DNA from: Arthrobacter sp. UKPF54-2
GTDB taxonomy: Bacteria; Actinomycetota; Actinomycetes; Actinomycetales; Micrococcaceae
Assembly (NCBI RefSeq): GCF_007858535.1
Contig: NZ_CP040174.1
Span: forward strand, 3,453,819 to 3,517,818
Direction of reading: 5' to 3'
DNA length: 64,000 nucleotides
The notes below the pieces were generated by a model. It was not told the origin of the DNA and did no database searches. It saw nothing but the letters and a program-made list of their open reading frames with translations. Within the stretch, counting starts at the first letter, position 1, and every line of letters begins with the position of its first letter. A program made the translations under genes and the position numbers. Shown here piece by piece: positions 1-8,254 of this stretch.

Positions 1-182
1 GGCTCGCCGTCGGGCACCACAAGCGCGGGAAACACCTCGAAGCCGTGTTCGGTCAGCCAGTCGAGGATGACCGGGCCGGTGAGGTCTTCGTAGACCCCGG
101 CGGCGGCGCGGGTGGAGGCGATCACGATGCCGGCCTTCCGGCCGGTCGCGTCACCGTGGCGGTGCGGTTCGGTGCTGCTCAC
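1..182 (-). CDS. moaB: MoaB/MogA-family molybdenum cofactor protein (3' end cut by window)
   Basis: This is the N-terminal 60 residues of a MoaB/MogA-type protein, the family that adenylylates or binds molybdopterin before molybdate insertion. The visible part has the family start: a beta strand GIVIAST followed by [13 protein letters not shown] and a strand reaching VVPDGE, where the window ends. The start is a GTG whose GTGA overlaps the moaC stop codon by 4 nt, so it is translationally coupled to moaC and is the last visible gene of the moeA-moaC-moaB run. The C-terminal two thirds lie outside the window, so catalytic residues cannot be checked. Confidence 0.85.
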   Translation of the reverse strand, partial: MSSTEPHRHGDATGRKAGIVIASTRAAAGVYEDLTGPVILDWLTEHGFEVFPALVVPDGE

Positions 183-688
183 AGTGTCCAGTCCCCGCTC
201 TTGCCGCCGCTTTTGGCCAGCACCTTGATGTCGGTCAGGACCGCGTGCTTGTCCACGGCCTTGATCATGTCGTACACGCCCAGCGCCGCGACGGACGCAG
301 CGGTGAGCGCTTCCATCTCCACCCCGGTCACGCCGCGGGTCTTGACCGTGGCGAACACGGTGACCGACGCGGCGTCGAGCTCGAAGTCCACGGTGACCTT
401 GGTGATCGGCAGCGGGTGGCAGAGCGGAATGAGGTCCGGGGTCTTTTTGGCGGCCAGGATCCCGGCGACCCGCGCGACGGCCAGCGCGTCGCCCTTGGGG
501 AGCTCACCGGCGCCGAGCAGGGACAGGACCTCTGCGGTGCTGTTGACCGTGGCGGTGGCCGTGGCCTCCCGCGTGGTCTCGGCCTTGTTGGACACGTCGA
601 CCATCTGGGCGGTGCCGTCCTGCCGCAGATGCGTCAGCACGGGTTTGTCCGGGTCGTTGGGGGTTTCTGCTTCGTTCACAGGATCCAT
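179..688 (-). CDS. moaC: Cyclic pyranopterin monophosphate synthase MoaC
   Basis: MoaC converts the MoaA product (3',8-cyclo-7,8-dihydro-GTP) into cyclic pyranopterin monophosphate in molybdenum cofactor synthesis. The 169-residue length is normal for the family. Conserved blocks are [14 protein letters not shown] near residues 29-42, LIPLCHPLP near 86-94, [10 protein letters not shown] at 121-130 and YDMIKA at 139-144, which contains the active-site aspartate (D140). The gene overlaps moeA upstream by 13 nt and moaB downstream by 4 nt, so all three are probably made from one mRNA. Confidence 0.97.
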   Translation of the reverse strand: MDPVNEAETPNDPDKPVLTHLRQDGTAQMVDVSNKAETTREATATATVNSTAEVLSLLGAGELPKGDALAVARVAGILAAKKTPDLIPLCHPLPITKVTVDFELDAASVTVFATVKTRGVTGVEMEALTAASVAALGVYDMIKAVDKHAVLTDIKVLAKSGGKSGDWTL

Positions 689-1893
689 ACTTCCACCTCG
701 TCGCCCTCGGCGAGCGCCGCGGTTCCCACCGGCACCTGGACCAGGGCGTTGGACTGGGCCAGGGCATGGACCAGGTGTGATCCGGGGCCGCCTTCCAACC
801 GGACGGTGCCGTCCGGGCCGAGGGTGCCGCGCCGGACCTGGTGTTTGCCCTCCGGGGAGGTCAGCGCTTCGGCCAGCCGGGCCCGGAGGACGGTGCGGGG
901 CGCCGGCGAGCCGAACAGTTCCGCCAGCACGGGCCGGAGGAACATTTCAAAGGAGACGAGGCAGCTCACCGGATTCCCCGGGAAGCCGAGGACCGGCACA
1001 CCGTCAAAGCTGCCGAGGCCCTGCGGGCCGCCCGGCTGCATGGCCACCGGGCCGAATTCGACGTCGTGGTCCGCCAGCGCCTGCCGGACCACCTCGTAGG
1101 CGCCTTTGCTGACTCCCCCGGTGGTGATGATCAGGTCCGCCTCGGGCGCGTGCCGGTGCAGCAGGTCCGCGAGCTCCGCGGGGTTGTCGGCGGAGTTGCC
1201 GGTTCGCGCCACCTGCACCCCGGCCTGGCGTAGCGCGGATTCGAGCAGGGTGCCGTTGGCGTCGTAGATCTTGCCGGGCTGCAGCGGGCTGCCCGGTTCC
1301 ACCACCTCGTCGCCGGTGGTGACCAGCAGGACCCTCGGCACGGTGTGCACCGGGACTTCGGTCAGGCCGAGCGCGGCGAGCAGGCCCAGCTGCCCCGGTC
1401 CCAGGAAGGTCCCGGCGGCCAGGGCCGGCTCGCCGGCGGCGATGTCGCTGCCGGCGTCGCGGACGAAGGTGCCTGCCCGGGCCGCGGGCAGGCGGACCGT
1501 GGCGGCCGCCTCTGGCTCGGGGAAGGAATCGGGCACGGCCTGCTCAATCGGAACGACGGCGTCGGCCCCGGCCGGGATCATGGCGCCGGTCATGATGGGC
1601 GCGGCGGTGCCGGGGCGCAGCGCGGCGGGCTCGGCTCCGGCCGGGACGGGGGCTACAACCCGCAGCTCGGCGCCGCCGTCGGGGATGTCCGCGCTGCGGA
1701 TGGCGAAGCCGTCCATCTGGGAGTTGGCGAAGGGCGGGAGGTCCAGCGGTGCCGCGACGTCGGCGGCCAGCCCGCGGCCCAGCGCCTCGCGGAGCGGGAC
1801 CGTGTCCACGCGGGCGGCGAGCGGCGCCAGCAGCGCGCGGACCTTGTCCCGGTGCGCTTCGACGGAGGCGGGCCTGTTCGCGGTGCGGTGCAT
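676..1893 (-). CDS. moeA: Molybdopterin molybdenumtransferase MoeA
   Basis: MoeA inserts molybdate into adenylylated molybdopterin to give the mature cofactor. The 405-residue protein has the MoeA layout: an N-terminal segment with the conserved NSQMDGFA (about 57-64), a beta-rich insert with [13 protein letters not shown] (about 102-114), a MogA-like domain with [10 protein letters not shown] and GGVSKGAYE, and GFPGNPVS before the C-terminal beta barrel. It starts 27 nt after the stop of the upstream molybdoenzyme gene and overlaps moaC at its end. Cofactor insertion is therefore encoded together with a user of the cofactor. Confidence 0.96.
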   Translation of the reverse strand: MHRTANRPASVEAHRDKVRALLAPLAARVDTVPLREALGRGLAADVAAPLDLPPFANSQMDGFAIRSADIPDGGAELRVVAPVPAGAEPAALRPGTAAPIMTGAMIPAGADAVVPIEQAVPDSFPEPEAAATVRLPAARAGTFVRDAGSDIAAGEPALAAGTFLGPGQLGLLAALGLTEVPVHTVPRVLLVTTGDEVVEPGSPLQPGKIYDANGTLLESALRQAGVQVARTGNSADNPAELADLLHRHAPEADLIITTGGVSKGAYEVVRQALADHDVEFGPVAMQPGGPQGLGSFDGVPVLGFPGNPVSCLVSFEMFLRPVLAELFGSPAPRTVLRARLAEALTSPEGKHQVRRGTLGPDGTVRLEGGPGSHLVHALAQSNALVQVPVGTAALAEGDEVEVWIL

Positions 1894-1920
1894 ACGGTTC
1901 GTGACCTTCGGCTCGGCGGG

Positions 1921-3504
1921 CTAGGACTTCACGTCCACTGTAACGGTGTGGTACCCGGTAGCCCCGCTGGGCGCCGCCGGGGCGCGCTCTTCCACCTGCA
2001 CGGCGCCGGCCAGGTCGGTGGCGCGGACCTGCACCTCGTGCCGGCCAGGGCCCAGCGGCAGGCTCAGCTTCCACTGCCGCCAGGTGTCCGTGGAGATCGC
2101 CGGCGCCAGTTCGGCCCGCTTCCACTCGCCGCGGTTCACGCGCACCTCCACCGAGCCGATGCCGCGGTGCTGGGCCCAGGCCACGCCGCCAAAGTCCACT
2201 GTCCCGGCGGGCACGCTGCGCCCTGGCCGGGGCACGTCGATGCGCGAGGACGTTTTGATCGGTCCGCGGGCACTCCAGCCCCGCGGGGTCCAGTAGGCGA
2301 CGTCGTCCGCGAACCGGGTGACTTTCAGTTCGGTGACCCATTTGGTCGCCGAGACGTAGCCGTAAAGCCCGGGCACCACGAGCCGGACCGGGAACCCGTG
2401 TTCCAGCGGCAGCGGTTCGCCGTTCATCCCCACTGCCAGCAGCGCGTCCCGGGTGTCCGTGAGCACCTCCAGCGGGGTTCCCGCGGTCCAGCCGTCCACG
2501 CTGCGGGAGAGCACCATGTCCGCGCCCGGTTTCGGGCCGGCGAGCGCCAGCAGCTCCCGGACCGGCCAGCCGAGCCAGCGTGCGTTGCCGATCAGGTCCC
2601 CGCCCACCTCGTTGGAGACGCAGGCGATGGTGATGTGCCGCTCGGTCAGGGGTTTGGCGAGCAGGCCGGCGAAGTCCAGTTCGACGTCGCGGTCCACCAT
2701 GCCGGTCACTTTCAGCTTCCAGTCGCGCGGATCCACCAGGGGGACGCGCAGGGCGGTGTCGATCCGGTAAAAGTCCTTGTTCGGGGTCACCAGCGGGCCC
2801 AGCCCGGGCAGGGACAGCTCGGCGCCGGCGGGGACCGCCGGGGCCGCCGACGCCGGGCCGGGCAGCACCACTTTGCCGCGCAGCTCCGCGACGGCCGCCG
2901 CCGCTCCGCGCACCGTGGACGCCAGCGTTCCGCCGACGGCGACGACGGCGCCGGCCGCGCCCAGGGACTGCAGGAACCGGCGCCGGGCGGGGCCGTCCGT
3001 TGCGGCGGACTCCTGCCACTGCCTGAGCTTCCCGATCAGCCAGCGCAGCAGCATCATGCCCGCCGCGGCGCCCAGCAGTGGAACGGGTATGGCGATGGGA
3101 GTGGCTTCCGCCCGGCCCAGCACGGCCGCCGCACCCGCCAGCCCGAAGACTCCGATAACGGCCAGTCCGGCAAAACGGCGGCGCCATTCCAGGACTCCGG
3201 CCAGCGCCGCCAGCGCCGCGATGACCAAGGACATGCCGACCAGCAGGGCGAGTTTGTCCGCCGTGCCGAAGAGGGAGATGGCCCAGTCCTTGACGCCCGG
3301 CGGGATGGCGTCGATCACGGCCCCGCCCACGGCCGTCACCGGTGACACCGAGGGGCTGAGCAGCCCGGCCGCGAGCTCGCCCAGCACTACGCCGGAGCCG
3401 GCCGCGGCCACTCCGGACGCGGCGGCCCACGGCAGCGGCCGCCGCCTGGCCGGGTGCGGGGTTCCGGCGGGGGCCGGGGCCGGAGCCGCCCGGGACGTGT
3501 TCAC
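1921..3504 (-). CDS. Membrane-anchored sulfite-oxidase-type molybdopterin oxidoreductase
   Basis: This 527-residue protein joins about 160 residues of hydrophobic segments (roughly 25-50, 85-105, 110-130 and 137-160) to a sulfite-oxidase-fold catalytic part. After the membrane part comes RRRFLQS (174-180) followed by a hydrophobic stretch, which resembles a Tat motif placed internally. The cofactor domain carries FYRIDTALRVP and HITIACVSNEVGG; C295 in the latter is the expected molybdenum ligand. The C-terminal region matches the Mo-co dimerization domain. The start is GTG with no usable Shine-Dalgarno (SD) sequence, but a TATGCT box 6 nt upstream indicates a leaderless transcript. The catalytic domain is probably outside the cytoplasm; the substrate is unknown. 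Confidence 0.9.
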   Translation of the reverse strand: MNTSRAAPAPAPAGTPHPARRRPLPWAAASGVAAAGSGVVLGELAAGLLSPSVSPVTAVGGAVIDAIPPGVKDWAISLFGTADKLALLVGMSLVIAALAALAGVLEWRRRFAGLAVIGVFGLAGAAAVLGRAEATPIAIPVPLLGAAAGMMLLRWLIGKLRQWQESAATDGPARRRFLQSLGAAGAVVAVGGTLASTVRGAAAAVAELRGKVVLPGPASAAPAVPAGAELSLPGLGPLVTPNKDFYRIDTALRVPLVDPRDWKLKVTGMVDRDVELDFAGLLAKPLTERHITIACVSNEVGGDLIGNARWLGWPVRELLALAGPKPGADMVLSRSVDGWTAGTPLEVLTDTRDALLAVGMNGEPLPLEHGFPVRLVVPGLYGYVSATKWVTELKVTRFADDVAYWTPRGWSARGPIKTSSRIDVPRPGRSVPAGTVDFGGVAWAQHRGIGSVEVRVNRGEWKRAELAPAISTDTWRQWKLSLPLGPGRHEVQVRATDLAGAVQVEERAPAAPSGATGYHTVTVDVKS

Positions 3505-3510
3505 CCTTCC

Positions 3511-3516
3511 AGCATA
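3511..3516 (-). promoter_or_regulatory. Leaderless -10 box (TATGCT) for the molybdoenzyme operon
   Basis: On the minus strand, TATGCT is followed by the 6 nt GGAAGG and then the GTG start at 3504. This is the TANNNT-N6-start pattern of leaderless actinobacterial mRNAs. No good -35 hexamer is visible. Confidence 0.5.
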
Positions 3517-3572
3517 AGTTCGCGGGCGCCAGTTCGTTGGCCCCGGGGCGTGATGCCTAGCCCGTAGTGGCG

Positions 3573-3578
3573 TAGCCT
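3573..3578 (+). promoter_or_regulatory. Leaderless -10 box (TAGCCT) for moaA
   Basis: TAGCCT, then the 6 nt GACGGT, then the ATG of moaA at 3585. Together with the box at 3511-3516 this makes the 80-bp intergenic region a divergent promoter pair for the two molybdenum cofactor transcripts. The -35 region is weak. Confidence 0.5.
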
Positions 3579-3584
3579 GACGGT

Positions 3585-4721
3585 ATGAGTGTTCAGCTTG
3601 GCATGCCCCAGCCCCGGGCGGAGGGCGGCCCCGGCGCGGGCCCTTCGGCGCCGCAGCCGGCCGGCCGCCCCGCCGGCATGCCTGCCGGGCTGCTGGACCG
3701 CTACGGCCGGCGGGCCACCGACATGCGGCTCTCGCTGACGGACAAATGCAACCTGCGCTGCAGCTACTGCATGCCGGCGGAGGGCCTCGAATGGCTGTCC
3801 AAGCAGGCCGTGATGACCGCGGAGGAGATCGTGCGGATCGTCCGGATCGGCGTGGACCTGCTGGGAGTGCGCGAACTCCGGCTGACCGGCGGTGAGCCGC
3901 TGGTCCGGGCCGACCTCCTGGACATCATCTCCGCCCTGCGCCGGGCCCACCCGGAGCTTCCGATCTCCATGACCACCAACGCCGTCGGGCTGGACAAGAA
4001 GGCGGCCGGGCTCAAAGCCGCCGGCCTCACCCGGATCAACGTGTCCCTGGATTCGCTCCATGAGGAAACGTTCACCAAGCTGACCCGGCGCCCGTTCCTG
4101 GACCGGGTCCTCGCCGGCGTGGACGCCGCCTGGGCCGCCGGGCTGGGGCCGGTGAAGCTCAATGCCGTCCTGATGCGCGGCATCAACGACGCCGAGTCCC
4201 CCTCGCTGCTGGCGTGGGCGCTGGACCGCGGCTACGAACTGCGCTTTATCGAACAGATGCCGCTGGACGCGGACCACGGCTGGACCCGCCGGAACATGAT
4301 CACCGCCGCGGAGATCCGCGGCCTGCTCTCCGTCGACTATGTGCTCAGCCCCGATCCGCGGGAGCGCGACGGCGCCCCGGCCGAGCGTTTCGAGGTCCGC
4401 GCCCGTGTGCCGGGAACGGACCAGGCCGCCGGCCCGGTGCTGGGAACCGTCGGGATCATCGCCTCGGTCACCGAGCCGTTCTGCTCGGACTGCCGCCGCA
4501 CCCGCATCACCGCGGAAGGCAAGATCATGAGCTGCCTGTTCTCCCGCGAGGAAATCGACCTGCTGGGGCTGCTCCGCGGCGGCGCCAGCGACGAGCAGCT
4601 TGCGGAGCGCTGGCAGGACGCCATGTGGCTCAAGCCCAAGGCCCACGGCATGGACCACGTTGGACTGGACGCCCCGGACTTCGTCCAGCCGGACCGCAGC
4701 ATGAGCGCCATCGGAGGCTGA
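3585..4721 (+). CDS. moaA: GTP 3',8-cyclase MoaA (radical SAM)
   Basis: MoaA carries out the first committed step of molybdenum cofactor synthesis, rearranging GTP with radical S-adenosylmethionine chemistry. The N-terminal cluster motif CNLRCSYC uses C55, C59 and C62. The second iron-sulfur cluster is shown by FCSDCRRTRITAEGKIMSC toward the C-terminus. The protein ends in the family GG dipeptide. At 378 residues it has about 35 extra, Pro/Gly/Ala-rich N-terminal residues compared with short MoaA proteins. The start is supported by a leaderless -10 box. moaD follows after 7 nt. Confidence 0.97.
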   Translation: MSVQLGMPQPRAEGGPGAGPSAPQPAGRPAGMPAGLLDRYGRRATDMRLSLTDKCNLRCSYCMPAEGLEWLSKQAVMTAEEIVRIVRIGVDLLGVRELRLTGGEPLVRADLLDIISALRRAHPELPISMTTNAVGLDKKAAGLKAAGLTRINVSLDSLHEETFTKLTRRPFLDRVLAGVDAAWAAGLGPVKLNAVLMRGINDAESPSLLAWALDRGYELRFIEQMPLDADHGWTRRNMITAAEIRGLLSVDYVLSPDPRERDGAPAERFEVRARVPGTDQAAGPVLGTVGIIASVTEPFCSDCRRTRITAEGKIMSCLFSREEIDLLGLLRGGASDEQLAERWQDAMWLKPKAHGMDHVGLDAPDFVQPDRSMSAIGG

Positions 4722-4728
4722 ACCACCC

Positions 4729-4995
4729 GTGAACGTACGTTACTTCGCTGCCGCGCGCGCCGCCGCCGGCCTGGACGAGGAGAAATTCGACCTGGCCGAC
4801 GGCGCCCCGCTGGCCAGCCTGCTGGAGGCGATCCTCGCCGTCGAACGGCCCGAGCCGCCGGCCGGCACCCCGCCGCTGGCCCGTATATTGGCCCGGTCCA
4901 GCTTCCTGGTCAACGAGGTGGCGGTCCGGAACGGCGCGGCGCTCCTGTCCGCGGACGACGTCGTCGACGTGCTGCCGCCGTTCGCCGGCGGGTAG
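4729..4995 (+). CDS. moaD: Molybdopterin synthase sulfur-carrier subunit MoaD
   Basis: This 88-residue ubiquitin-fold protein ends in PPFAGG; the terminal GG becomes the thiocarboxylate that donates sulfur for molybdopterin. The N-terminus MNVRYFAAARAAAG fits MoaD. The start is GTG, seven bases after the moaA stop codon. The partner moaE is not in the window. Its stop codon lies inside the first copy of a 14-bp tandem repeat. Confidence 0.93.
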   Translation: MNVRYFAAARAAAGLDEEKFDLADGAPLASLLEAILAVERPEPPAGTPPLARILARSSFLVNEVAVRNGAALLSADDVVDVLPPFAGG

Positions 4996-5030
4996 CCGCC
5001 CGCGGGTAGCCGCCCGCGGGTAGCCGCCGC
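4990..5030. repeat. 14-bp tandem repeat covering the moaD stop codon
   Basis: The unit GGGTAGCCGCCCGC occurs at 4990-5003 and 5004-5017, with a third diverging copy from 5018. The first copy includes the moaD stop TAG. Each unit boundary can form a short GCGGG/CCCGC stem, so it may serve as a weak terminator between moaD and the convergent hydrolase gene. Confidence 0.7.
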
Positions 5031-5055
5031 CCGGCCACGGCCAGCCGGACAGCCC

Positions 5056-5961
5056 TCAGCTGCCGGCCAGCGCCTCCCGGACGCTTTCCGCGACGGCTGC
5101 GGCACCGGCGTCGCCCATCACGATCGTGTAGTGGTTGACGTCCGGGACCTCGCGGACCCGCAGGGACGGCAGTTTGGCGGCCCAGTCGTCCAGGTAGCCC
5201 GGTGAGTAGAGTGCAGCCGGTTCGTTGAGCAGGCCGCGCGGGGCACGGAGCACTACGGTGTCCACGGCGAGTTCATCCAGGGCCTTCAGCAGCGAGGCGC
5301 CGCGGTGCAGTTCGGCGGTGTCCTCGGCCATCGCCTGGTAGCGGGTCGCCGGCCGCAGCTCGGGCGCCTCGCCCGTGAGGTCGTAGTCCACGTAGGCCTC
5401 GATGAGCGGGCCCCAGTCGCCGCTGAAGGCCGGGTGCTGGCGCCAGAACGAGCGGTACACCTCGCGGCTCGGGAAGGTGGCGTTCAGGCGCTCCGCCGCC
5501 GGGCCCAGCACCGAGGAAATGACCTCGGCGTCGGAGATCCCCGCCGGCACCTGCAGCGGCAGGCCGCCGTCCACCAGGACCAGCGAGCGGACCCGCTCCG
5601 GGAACAGGTTCGCGAGCACCAGCGAGGCGAACGCGCCCATCGAATGCCCCACCACCACCACCGGGCCCGGCGCCAGCTCCGCCAGCACGGCCGCGAGGTC
5701 CTCGGCGTGCGAGGGCATGCCGTACGGCGCGGGCAGCCCGTTGCTGCGGCCGCGGCCGCGCAGGTCGGGGGCGATGATCCGCACCTCCGGCAGCGCCTCG
5801 GCCAGGTACGGCCAGGCCTTGTGCGAGGCGGTGACGCCGTGGACGGCGAGGATGGTGGGCGCGGCCGGGTCTTCCGGGCCCCAGATGGCGGTGTGCAGTG
5901 TGCCGCCGCGGACCGCCACGTCGACGGTGCGGTAGGTGTCCTGGCTGGCTGTCTGGGTCAT
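5056..5961 (-). CDS. Alpha/beta-fold hydrolase
   Basis: This 301-residue alpha/beta hydrolase has the nucleophile elbow GHSMG with S107, an early HG oxyanion motif (AVHGVTASHKAW, about 39-50), the DLRGRGRSN segment, and a late histidine in DVNHYT (about H277). It could hydrolyse an ester, thioester or amide; the substrate is not evident. The start was placed at the ATG at 5961 because AGGAAGG lies just upstream and this ATG forms an ATGA overlap with the tetR stop; longer in-frame extensions run into the regulator gene. It is the last gene of the transporter/acyl-CoA ligase operon. Confidence 0.88.
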   Translation of the reverse strand: MTQTASQDTYRTVDVAVRGGTLHTAIWGPEDPAAPTILAVHGVTASHKAWPYLAEALPEVRIIAPDLRGRGRSNGLPAPYGMPSHAEDLAAVLAELAPGPVVVVGHSMGAFASLVLANLFPERVRSLVLVDGGLPLQVPAGISDAEVISSVLGPAAERLNATFPSREVYRSFWRQHPAFSGDWGPLIEAYVDYDLTGEAPELRPATRYQAMAEDTAELHRGASLLKALDELAVDTVVLRAPRGLLNEPAALYSPGYLDDWAAKLPSLRVREVPDVNHYTIVMGDAGAAAVAESVREALAGS

Positions 5962-6635
5962 GGGGCTGTCCCTTCCTGGGGCGGGGTGGGGTTCGCGGCC
6001 GGTCCTGGGGCGGAACCGGGCGTGGGCGCAAGCGCCCGTTCGATGAACTGCATCATTTCCTCGAAGACTTCCTCGGGCACATCGGGCCGGGCACCGGCGG
6101 CGGGTGTGGCGCCCTCCTCGTCCCAGAGCACCCAGCGCATGCCGATCAGCTCGCCGATGCCCATCAGGGCCCACGCCGCCACGGTGGGGTCCATCTCGCG
6201 GACCTCGCCGCTGAGCTGGGCCGCTTTGAGCCCTTCGATGTAGCCGTTGACGATCCGGGTGTAGTGCAGGCGCAGGGCCCCGGGTGAGACGAATTCGGCC
6301 TGGCGGATGATCCGGTACAGCGCCGGGTGCTCGGCGGTGAAGCGGAAGAAGGCCCGGAAGCCGGCCCGTTCCGCCTCAAGCCGGGTCCCGGCGCTCCGGG
6401 CGGCGTCGGTCATGGCATGCCGGACGCGCCGGTTCAGGTCCTCGACCACCTCGTCGAAAATGGCCTGTTTGCCGTCGAAGTACAGGTAGAAGGTGCCGAG
6501 GCCCACCCCGGCGGCTTCGGTGATCTTGACGATCGAGGCCTCGTGGTAGCCCACCGAGGCGAAGACCGCTTCGGCGGCCTCAAGGAGCTTGGCCCGGGTG
6601 CGGGTGCCGCGGGCGGTGCGCGGTGCGGCGCTCAT
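5958..6635 (-). CDS. TetR/AcrR-family transcriptional regulator
   Basis: This 225-residue protein has a TetR DNA-binding domain at about residues 10-60, with the helix-turn-helix in VKITEAAGVGLGTFYLYFDGK. The rest is a ligand-binding domain that follows no family I recognise. It overlaps the acyl-CoA ligase gene before it and the hydrolase gene after it by 4 nt each. It is therefore transcribed with the genes it probably controls, most likely as an acyl-CoA- or acid-responsive repressor of the operon. I could not identify an operator. Confidence 0.92.
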   Translation of the reverse strand: MSAAPRTARGTRTRAKLLEAAEAVFASVGYHEASIVKITEAAGVGLGTFYLYFDGKQAIFDEVVEDLNRRVRHAMTDAARSAGTRLEAERAGFRAFFRFTAEHPALYRIIRQAEFVSPGALRLHYTRIVNGYIEGLKAAQLSGEVREMDPTVAAWALMGIGELIGMRWVLWDEEGATPAAGARPDVPEEVFEEMMQFIERALAPTPGSAPGPAANPTPPQEGTAP

Positions 6636-8254
6636 GCCCGGCTCCGTTCCGCCGGCACGGAGCCGGCCTGGCCGCGTTCGGCGAGGTCCTGCCGGAGCCG
6701 GGCGCGGAGCACCTTGTTCAGCGCCGTGCGGGGCAGTGCCGCCACGGTCTCGATCCGGGACGGAACCTTGAAGCGGGCCAGCTGGGAGGCGCAGTGCTCC
6801 AGCAGTTCCTGCTCGTCGGTGGCCATGCCCGGACGGACCACCACAAAGGCCATGCCGCTTTCGCCCCAGCGTTCGTCCGCCACCCCGACGACGGCGGCCT
6901 GAGCCACCGCGGGATGGGTCAGCAGGGCGGCCTCGACCTCGGCCGGGGCGACGTTCTCACCGCCGGAGATGTAGATGTCCTTGAGCCGGTCCACCACCTT
7001 GATGTACCCCTCGGCGTCGCGCTCCACAAGGTCGCCGGTGCGCAGCCAGCCGTCGACGAGGACGGCAGCCGTCGCGGCGGGGTCACGGAAGTACCCGGCA
7101 AAGACGCCCGGGCCGCCCACCAGCAGCTCGCCGGTGGCGGCGCCGTCGAGGATTTCCCCCGTGACGGGATCCGCCACGGCGACGGCGACGTGCGGGTAGG
7201 GCTTGCCGGAGTACCCCACCATCCGTTCGGCGTCCTCGTTCGGCAGGCAGAGCACGTTCGGGGAGGCCTCGGTGAGGCCGTAGCCCTGGCTCAGCGCCAC
7301 TCCCCTGCGGTGCCAGATCCGCAGCAGCGGCGCCGGCATCGGCGCGCCGCCAACCACCGCGTGGCGCAGGCTGCCCAGTTCGGCGTGGGCAAAGTCCGGG
7401 TGCTCGGCGAGCATCAGGTACTGGGTGGGGACGCCCATCAGCATGGTCACGCCGCGTTCGGCGATCAGCTGCAGGACCCGGCCCGGTTCGAAGCCGCGCT
7501 CCAGCACCACGGTGGCCCCGGTCCACCAGGCCAGCAGCGGCTGGATGTTCCAGCCGCCCACATGGAACTGCGGCAGCACGGCCAGCACCACGTCGCTGCT
7601 GCCCATGTCCAGGGTGCGGGAGAGCGCGAGGTTGTTCCAGAAGCAGTTGGCATGGGTCAGCACGGCTGCCTTGCTGGCGCCCTCGGTGCCCGAGGTGAAG
7701 ATCATCAGCAGCGCGTCGTCGTCGCGCACCTCGCGGCGTGGCGCGCCGGCACCTTCGGGCGCGGACCGGACCCGGGTGGGCGGCGGAACGGACTTCTCGA
7801 CGCCGCCGGGACCCAGGGCGGCGGTGCGCGGCCGGTGCGGCAGCAGCGCGCAGGCCGCCGCGGCGAGTGCGTCGAGTTCGCCTTCGACCAGCAGCAGCTG
7901 CGGCTCGGCGAGTTCCAGCTGGGCCGCCAGTTCCCGGGGTGAGAGCCGCCAGGATAGCGGGACCAGGACCAGCCCGGCCTTGGCGCAGGCGAAGAAGGCC
8001 ACCACATGGTCCGAGCTGTTGCCGGTCAGGCTCGCGATCCGGTCCCCGATCGAGTAGCCGGCGGCCCGGAAGCCGTCAGCGAGGGCGGCCGCGCGGCGTT
8101 CCAGCTCGCTGTAGCTCAGGGTGCAGCCGCGGTCGTCGATGGCGACGCGGTGCCCGGTGGTCAGGCTGCGGTCGGTGGTCCAGCGGCCCAGGGTGTGCAG
8201 GCCGTCGGCGGGGCGGGGGCCGACGGGGCCGACGGGGCCGGTTGGCCGGCTCAT
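6632..8254 (-). CDS. Class I adenylate-forming acyl-CoA ligase
   Basis: This 540-residue AMP-forming ligase would activate a carboxylic acid to its CoA thioester. Recognisable are the ATP-binding loop FTSGTEGASKAAV, YGLTEASP, GWLRTGDL, the hinge DRLKDIYISGGENVAPAE, and the C-terminal catalytic lysine in LNKVLRARL. The ATP loop differs from the usual TSGTTGxPKG: Glu replaces the second Thr, Ser the Pro and Ala the last Gly. It overlaps livM and tetR by 4 nt. Its position between a solute transporter and a regulator suggests it activates the imported acid; chain length or aromaticity cannot be read from sequence. Confidence 0.93.
   Translation of the reverse strand: MSRPTGPVGPVGPRPADGLHTLGRWTTDRSLTTGHRVAIDDRGCTLSYSELERRAAALADGFRAAGYSIGDRIASLTGNSSDHVVAFFACAKAGLVLVPLSWRLSPRELAAQLELAEPQLLLVEGELDALAAAACALLPHRPRTAALGPGGVEKSVPPPTRVRSAPEGAGAPRREVRDDDALLMIFTSGTEGASKAAVLTHANCFWNNLALSRTLDMGSSDVVLAVLPQFHVGGWNIQPLLAWWTGATVVLERGFEPGRVLQLIAERGVTMLMGVPTQYLMLAEHPDFAHAELGSLRHAVVGGAPMPAPLLRIWHRRGVALSQGYGLTEASPNVLCLPNEDAERMVGYSGKPYPHVAVAVADPVTGEILDGAATGELLVGGPGVFAGYFRDPAATAAVLVDGWLRTGDLVERDAEGYIKVVDRLKDIYISGGENVAPAEVEAALLTHPAVAQAAVVGVADERWGESGMAFVVVRPGMATDEQELLEHCASQLARFKVPSRIETVAALPRTALNKVLRARLRQDLAERGQAGSVPAERSRA

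Noticed and set aside
4990..5030. CRISPR-like repeat at the moaD end
   Set aside because: The 14-bp copies are directly joined with no spacers and there are no cas genes.
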